Source: Dyella lutea
GTDB lineage: Bacteria; Pseudomonadota; Gammaproteobacteria; Xanthomonadales; Rhodanobacteraceae
Assembly (NCBI RefSeq): GCF_024158035.1
Contig: NZ_JAMZEK010000001.1
Location: 463,501-527,500, forward strand
Reading direction: 5' to 3'
DNA: 64,000 bases
The position numbers and the translations under genes were made by a program. Below, piece by piece: positions 59,549 to 64,000 of the stretch (positions are counted from its first letter, which is position 1; every line of letters starts with the position of its first letter). The notes under the pieces were generated by a model. That model ran no database searches. It was not told where the DNA came from and saw only the letters and a program-made list of their open reading frames with translations.

Positions 59549-60648
59549 ACGGCGCCGAGGACGCGCGGTCCGCGGGCACCGGTGACCGCGGGCAGGTTGC
59601 CGGGCCGTCCCAGCAACCGCTGCCGCGCCAGCCAGGCAAACGCCATTGCCTCCAGGAAGTCCGGATCCACGCCGTAGCTGGCGGTGCTTTGCAACTCGGT
59701 CGGTGCCAGTCGCACGGCGAGGCGCTCCATCAGTGCGCGGTTGTGCACGCCGCCGCCGCAGGCCAGCACGCGCCGGGTGTCGGGCGCGTGCCGGGCAATC
59801 GCATCGGCGGCGCTGCGCGCAGACAGTTCCAGCAACGTCGCCTGTACGTCGGCGGGTGCGACCGCACGCCCAGCCAGCTGGTGATCGAGCCAGGCCAGGT
59901 GGAAATGTTCGCGGCCGGTGCTCTTGGGCGGTGCCAGCGCGAAATAGGGATCCTGGAGCAGGGTGTCCAGCAGCGCCTCATCCGAGCGTCCTTCCCCGGC
60001 GAACCGGCCGTCCCGGTCGAATGGCTCGCCGCGATGCCGAGCGCACCAGGCATCCATCAGCCCATTGGCAGGGCCGGTATCGAATCCGAGCACGCTGCCA
60101 TCGGCACCGAGACAGGTGATGTTGGCGATGCCGCCGAGGTTGAGCACCACCCGGGCCTCCCCCGGCCGGCCGAGCAACATGGCATGCATGGCCGGCAGCA
60201 GCGGCGCGCCCTGGCCACCTGCGGCCACATCGGCGCGACGGAAGTCGGCGACGACGTCGATGCCGCATTGTTCGGCGATCACGCTGGCGTCGCCAAGCTG
60301 CAGGGTGAAGGGATGCCTGCCGGTCGGCCGATGCCGCAGGGTCTGTCCATGCGAGCCGATCGCGCGGATCTGATCGGGCGTCACGCCGGCCGCGTCCAGC
60401 ACGCGTTTCGCCGCCTCGGCGAAGCCGTAGCCCATGGCGACATCCAGTCGCCCGAGCTGGTCTAGGTCAACCGGGAGTTCCCCTTGCGCGACGCCAAGGA
60501 TCTGCTGGCGCAGTTCCTCGGGCCACGGGTGGGTCAGTCCGAGCAGAAGACACGGCGTGCCGTCGTCGAAACTCACCAGCGCCGCATCGATGCCGTCGGC
60601 GCTGGTGCCAGAGATCAGGCCGAGATAAAGCGAGTCCGCGGGTTCCAC
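59530..60648 (-). CDS. anmK: 1,6-anhydro-N-acetylmuramic acid kinase
   Basis: Sugar kinase of 372 residues turning anhMurNAc into MurNAc-6-phosphate in wall recycling. [19 protein letters not shown] (phosphate-binding SGTSxDGID), [39 protein letters not shown] and [12 protein letters not shown] are the family motifs. GTG 60648 starts it just downstream of the M23 gene (8-base gap), with which it is probably cotranscribed. Confidence 0.96.
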   Translation of the reverse strand: MEPADSLYLGLISGTSADGIDAALVSFDDGTPCLLLGLTHPWPEELRQQILGVAQGELPVDLDQLGRLDVAMGYGFAEAAKRVLDAAGVTPDQIRAIGSHGQTLRHRPTGRHPFTLQLGDASVIAEQCGIDVVADFRRADVAAGGQGAPLLPAMHAMLLGRPGEARVVLNLGGIANITCLGADGSVLGFDTGPANGLMDAWCARHRGEPFDRDGRFAGEGRSDEALLDTLLQDPYFALAPPKSTGREHFHLAWLDHQLAGRAVAPADVQATLLELSARSAADAIARHAPDTRRVLACGGGVHNRALMERLAVRLAPTELQSTASYGVDPDFLEAMAFAWLARQRLLGRPGNLPAVTGARGPRVLGAVYSASR

Positions 60649-60655
60649 GCAGGGG

Positions 60656-62101
60656 TCATTCGTCGCTGTGCTGGCGGCTGTTGGCCATCGCGAGCTTGAC
60701 GCTCTGGTCCACCTGCTTGAGGCGGGCCAGCTGCGGACGCACGACCTGGGCTTCGAACTTCGCGAGCTGGGCCTGCGGCAGTGGCTCGGGCTTGGGTAGC
60801 GTCACTGTCTGCGGGTTGCGCTGCACGCCGTTGACACGGAATTCGTAGTGCAGGTGCGGACCCGTGGCCAGGCCGGTCATTCCGACGTAGCCGATCACCT
60901 GGCCCTGGCGCACGTGCTGGCCGACGCGCTCGGCGGCTGCGAACCGCGACATGTGGCCATAGGCGGTACTGATCGATTTGCTGTGCTGGATGATCACGAA
61001 GTTGCCATAGCCGTTCATCCAGCCACGGAACTTGATCACACCATCACCCGCGGCATGGATCGGCGTGCCCGTGGGGGCGGCATAGTCCACGCCCTTGTGC
61101 GCACGCATGCGGCCAAGAATCGGGTGCATGCGTGCCGCGCTGAAGGTGGACGAGATGCGCGTGAAATCGACCGGGATGCGCAGGAACGACTTCTGGATCG
61201 GGCGGCCGTCCTCGCTGAACCAGCCGTAGTTGCCGTCCGCCTTCTTGAAGCGGTAGGCGGTGTAGCGATGGCCCTGGTTGATGAACTCGGCGGCGACGAT
61301 GTCGCCTTCGGTGTAGTAGCTGCCGTCGCGGTAGATGTCGTCGTAGATGACGGTGAAGCTGTCGCCGACGCGCAGGTCCTGCACGAAATCGATGTCGTAC
61401 TTGAACAGGTCTGCCAGCTTGCCGACCATGCCGGGGCTCATCCCGGCACGGGAGGCGGCGGCGTAGAGCGAGCTGTCGATCACGCCATGCGCGACGTGTT
61501 CGCGCGTATCCATGTCGCGCGGTTCCAGCGTCAGTTTGGCGGTGCCGTCTTCGAAGCGGACCATCGCACGGGTTGCAGAGTCGCGGTCGAAGCGCAAGCC
61601 CTTCAGGCTGCCGTCGCTACCGAGCAGGAAGTCGAATTCCTGGTGCGGGCGGATGCTGTGCAGCGCCGAACGGGCGTCACCCGCGGCGTCCATCACCCGC
61701 TGCAGATCGGACATGCTCAGACCCTGGCTGGCGAAGATGTCCGAAAGTGTCTGGCCCGGCTCGACCTGGACCCGCTGCCAGTCCTCGACGGTCGGCGCCT
61801 GTGTCGTTGCCGGTGATGCCTTGGGCAACGCCAGCGGCAGCAGTCTGTGTGCTTCGGCGGCCGGCGGCGTGCGCATGGCCGATGCCCAGGCGGGAAGCAG
61901 GAAGCCGGACAGCGCCGTGATCAACAGTGCAGTGGCGGCGAGCACCCAGCGCTCGCGATGCCACCGGATCGGCTCGGCTTCGCCGTTGCGGTTGAACGAC
62001 CAGTGCGAGCAACGCTCGTAAAAGTGGGAGTGCCTGCGCTGCGCCTTGCGGCGAATAGCCTGCTTGCGCGCCGCGTGCGCCACCTGCGACCCCTCACTCA
62101 T
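60656..62101 (-). CDS. M23 family metallopeptidase (MepM-like murein endopeptidase)
   Basis: Membrane-anchored peptidoglycan endopeptidase of 481 residues. One transmembrane helix (about 52-72, [20 protein letters not shown]), a LysM/OapA-like domain ([20 protein letters not shown], about 105-150), then the peptidase with [13 protein letters not shown] (zinc His, Asp), AYGHMSRF and [12 protein letters not shown] (HxH). The lytic set is complete. It cleaves cross-links to let the wall grow. ATG 62101; divergent from tyrS. Order M23-anmK is conserved in relatives. Confidence 0.92.
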   Translation of the reverse strand: MSEGSQVAHAARKQAIRRKAQRRHSHFYERCSHWSFNRNGEAEPIRWHRERWVLAATALLITALSGFLLPAWASAMRTPPAAEAHRLLPLALPKASPATTQAPTVEDWQRVQVEPGQTLSDIFASQGLSMSDLQRVMDAAGDARSALHSIRPHQEFDFLLGSDGSLKGLRFDRDSATRAMVRFEDGTAKLTLEPRDMDTREHVAHGVIDSSLYAAASRAGMSPGMVGKLADLFKYDIDFVQDLRVGDSFTVIYDDIYRDGSYYTEGDIVAAEFINQGHRYTAYRFKKADGNYGWFSEDGRPIQKSFLRIPVDFTRISSTFSAARMHPILGRMRAHKGVDYAAPTGTPIHAAGDGVIKFRGWMNGYGNFVIIQHSKSISTAYGHMSRFAAAERVGQHVRQGQVIGYVGMTGLATGPHLHYEFRVNGVQRNPQTVTLPKPEPLPQAQLAKFEAQVVRPQLARLKQVDQSVKLAMANSRQHSDE

Positions 62102-62220
62102 AATGCATGACCCCACCCGAAAACCTGCGACCGGCCGGTACCGTAACGGCCATGTGTAAAGGGTGTCAACGCCTTTTCCATCAATGGTTTGCGCTAGGTT
62201 CTTGGTTAACGCACAATTAA

Positions 62221-62263
62221 CTTCACCCCTGTGAAGTCGGTCACTCGAGTGGCTGTCTAGACA
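62221..62263. repeat. Three consecutive short palindromes upstream of tyrS
   Basis: CTTCACCCCTGTGAAG (62221-62236), CACTCGAGTG (62242-62251) and TGTCTAGACA (62254-62263) follow each other within 43 bases and end 18 bases before the tyrS ATG. GTTAAC and TTAAC boxes lie just upstream. No T-box is expected in this group. Confidence 0.5.
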
Positions 62264-62281
62264 ACTAAATCCGAGGATTGC

Positions 62282-63493
62282 ATGAACGAGTTGGAACAGG
62301 CGCTGGCCACCATCGCTCGCGGAGCGGACGAGATCATCAAGCGCGAGGAGCTGGAGCAGCGTCTCAAGGCGGGTCGCCCGCTGCGGATCAAGGCGGGTTT
62401 CGATCCGACGGCGCCCGATCTCCACCTCGGGCACACCGTGCTGCTCAACAAGATGCGCCAGTTCCAGGACCTGGGTCACCAGGTGATTTTCCTGATCGGC
62501 GACTTCACCGGCATGATCGGCGACCCCACCGGCAAGAACGTCACCCGCCGGCCGCTGTCGCGTGAAGACGTGCTCGCCAACGCCGAAACGTACGCATCCC
62601 AGGTCTTCAAGGTGCTGGACAAGGAGCGCACCGAGGTGCGCTTCAATTCCGAGTGGTTCGGCCAGATGACCGCGGCCGACATGATCAAGCTGGCTGCGCA
62701 GCACACCGTGGCCCGCATGCTCGAGCGCGACGACTTCGCCAAGCGCTACGCGGGACAGCAGCCGATCGCCATCCACGAGTTCCTGTATCCGCTAGTGCAG
62801 GGCTACGATTCGGTGGCGTTGAAGTGCGACGTCGAGCTCGGCGGTACCGACCAGAAATTCAACCTGTTGATGGGGCGCGCACTGCAGGAACACCACGGGC
62901 AGCCGCCCCAGATCGTGCTGACGATGCCGTTGCTGGAGGGGCTGGATGGTGTCAACAAGATGTCCAAGTCCCTGGGCAACTACATCGGTATCAACGAGCC
63001 GGCGATCGATATCGTTACCAAGACGATGAAGATCGGCGACGAGCTGATGTGGCGCTGGTTCGAGCTGCTCAGCTTCGAGGTGTCGCTGGAGGAAATGGCT
63101 CGCATGAAGGTGGACGTCGCCAGCGGCGTCCTGAACCCGCGCGATGCCAAGCTGCGCCTGGCACGTGAGCTGGCGACCCGGTTCCACGACGCGGCCGCCG
63201 CCGAACAGGCCATTGCCGGCTGGCACGCCGTGGTGCGGGGTGAGGGAGACACGTCGTTGCTTCCGCTTTCCGAGATCGCCGTCCCCGCCGATGGATTGAG
63301 GTTGCCGGCGCTGCTCACCGCCGCGGGCCTCACGGCGAGCAACTCGGAAGCCAATCGCAAGCTGAAGGAGCGTGCGGTCAAGATCGACGCCCAGGTGGTC
63401 GAAGATCCCCAGCAGGTGTTCGTTGCGGGCTTCGAAGGCGTCCTGCAGGTGGGCAAGCGCAACTTCGCCCGCGTGCTGCTTAAGGTGTCATGA
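62282..63493 (+). CDS. tyrS: Tyrosyl-tRNA synthetase
   Basis: Class I synthetase of 403 residues. HIGH-type motif in [20 protein letters not shown], tyrosine-site [18 protein letters not shown] in [14 protein letters not shown] and a C-terminal S4-like RNA-binding domain ([20 protein letters not shown]). It is of the TyrZ-like type. Next comes the rRNA operon promoter region. Confidence 0.97.
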   Translation: MNELEQALATIARGADEIIKREELEQRLKAGRPLRIKAGFDPTAPDLHLGHTVLLNKMRQFQDLGHQVIFLIGDFTGMIGDPTGKNVTRRPLSREDVLANAETYASQVFKVLDKERTEVRFNSEWFGQMTAADMIKLAAQHTVARMLERDDFAKRYAGQQPIAIHEFLYPLVQGYDSVALKCDVELGGTDQKFNLLMGRALQEHHGQPPQIVLTMPLLEGLDGVNKMSKSLGNYIGINEPAIDIVTKTMKIGDELMWRWFELLSFEVSLEEMARMKVDVASGVLNPRDAKLRLARELATRFHDAAAAEQAIAGWHAVVRGEGDTSLLPLSEIAVPADGLRLPALLTAAGLTASNSEANRKLKERAVKIDAQVVEDPQQVFVAGFEGVLQVGKRNFARVLLKVS

Positions 63494-63586
63494 GTGATCA
63501 CCTTCCCGCGGCGCCGCCGCGTGGAGGGGTGACGCTTTTCAGGACAATGGTTTGCGTCCGCCGCAGCAACTTCCTCGCGAAAACGC

Positions 63587-63615
63587 TTGCCAATGCCGGG
63601 GGGCGTGCCTACTAT
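63587..63615 (+). promoter_or_regulatory. rRNA promoter P1
   Basis: TTGCCA (63587-63592), spacer of 17, TACTAT (63610-63615). Its spacer and start region fall in the GC-rich hairpin, so it may be the weakest of the three. Confidence 0.6.
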
Positions 63616-63681
63616 GCGCCCCCCGCCGCGGCGACATCGCTTCGAACGGAAACACATCGCGAAGAACTTCTCTTCGACGTG

Positions 63682-63709
63682 TTGCCAGATCGGAAAAATG
63701 TTGTATAGT
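63682..63709 (+). promoter_or_regulatory. rRNA promoter P2
   Basis: TTGCCA (63682-63687), spacer of 16, TATAGT (63704-63709), followed by the GC-rich discriminator AGGCGGCTCGC typical of stringently controlled promoters. Confidence 0.8.
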
Positions 63710-63783
63710 AGGCGGCTCGCTTCTCTTCCAAGACGACTTCTGGCTGGGCGGCAACAACTTCGAAATCAAGTGTGACGAAGGTG

Positions 63784-63811
63784 TTGACGGACAGTAAAAT
63801 CGATGTAGAAT
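63784..63811 (+). promoter_or_regulatory. rRNA promoter P3
   Basis: TTGACG (63784-63789), spacer of 16, TAGAAT (63806-63811), then GAGCGGCTCACC, sharing GCGGCTC with the P2 discriminator. It is nearest to 16S. Confidence 0.8.
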
Positions 63812-63870
63812 GAGCGGCTCACCTGAGGCGAAATGCTTCGGGGCGATTCGAGAAACGGATCGCAAGTGAT

Positions 63871-63882
63871 TGATCTTTGACA
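63871..63882 (+). promoter_or_regulatory. boxA antitermination site of the rRNA leader
   Basis: TGATCTTTGACA matches the boxA consensus TGCTCTTTAACA at 10 of 12 positions, 60 bases after P3, as expected for Nus-dependent antitermination of rRNA transcription. Confidence 0.75.
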
Positions 63883-64000
63883 GTGTGCGCAGGTGACTTG
63901 TGTGGGCGCCTTGCAGTGGACGGGATGACTGTCCAAGCAATGCAAGGGTCCAACATACAAGTCAGCAATGACGTTTTATGTTGGGATCACCCTTCAGAAA

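Larger units (their letters stand above)
63494..64000 (+). promoter_or_regulatory. rRNA operon upstream and leader region
   Basis: 507 bases without a gene: three tandem promoters, then a leader with boxA, ending just before the expected 5' end of 16S rRNA. The last bases CCTTCAGAAA would run into the start of 16S (TGAAGAGTTTGATC type) immediately beyond the window; this is an inference. A GGGGGGCG/CGCCCCCC hairpin (63598-63624) without a T-tract lies in the first promoter region. Confidence 0.8.

Overview
The window is high-GC chromosomal DNA from a gammaproteobacterium of the Xanthomonadales, most likely the Rhodanobacteraceae (Rhodanobacter/Dyella/Frateuria type). This rests on the gene orders anmK - M23 peptidase - tyrS - rRNA operon and radC ... 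coaBC-dut-algC ... pyrE-xthA, on a TorF porin-glnK-amtB-glnA block, and on a sux-type sucrose locus with a TonB-dependent receptor and amylosucrase. The genus is an inference; no 16S sequence lies inside the window. Coding density is high and many adjacent genes overlap by a few bases.

Layout. 1-3.6 kb: a MexEF/OprN-type RND efflux pair (permease cut by the window edge) divergent from a LysR regulator, then uppP. 4.1-8.5 kb: nitrogen assimilation (TorF-type porin, glnK, amtB, glnA) with two good sigma-54 promoter matches. 8.5-16.5 kb: a sucrose operon read leftwards (LacI repressor, TonB-dependent receptor, amylosucrase, fructokinase, MFS sucrose transporter) with two LacI-type palindromic operators. 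16.7-20 kb: a helicase/exonuclease pair resembling MrfA/MrfB. 20-22.5 kb: a TonB-C protein and a visibly lower-GC patch with a DUF2971 gene and a small membrane protein, bounded by repeats. 22.6-25 kb: ntrB-ntrC with an NtrC-like operator. 25-33 kb: GNAT, DUF4126, a flavin oxidoreductase, a PAS-GGDEF-EAL protein, a conserved unknown, a thiolase and a second TonB-C protein.

33-38 kb: a leftward run of phospholipase D lipoprotein, YceI, SixA, an orphan ParA and a secreted unknown, then a 64-residue membrane protein. 38-41 kb: divergent speE and speA (polyamines). 41-44 kb: 3-hydroxybutyrate dehydrogenase, acetoacetate decarboxylase and a patatin. 44-48.7 kb: SDR, SPOR protein, argS, a gene-free stretch with a candidate small RNA, radC. 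48.7-51.4 kb: a LysR/SDR/SDR module lying between radC and coaBC. 51.5-60.6 kb: coaBC, dut, a membrane-anchored algC, DUF4124, pyrE, xthA, ampG, an orphan ribbon-helix-helix protein and anmK. 60.6-64 kb: M23 peptidase, tyrS and the promoter/leader region of an rRNA operon; 16S itself should begin at about the right-hand edge.

Working together: NtrB/NtrC plus sigma-54 would drive the porin-glnK-amtB and glnA transcripts, linking outer-membrane uptake, ammonium transport and glutamine synthesis. The sucrose operon imports sucrose across both membranes; amylosucrase turns it into glucan and fructose, and fructokinase phosphorylates the fructose. AmpG, AnmK and the M23 peptidase belong to cell-wall turnover and recycling. 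I found no CRISPR array, no tRNA gene, no intact insertion sequence and no prophage.
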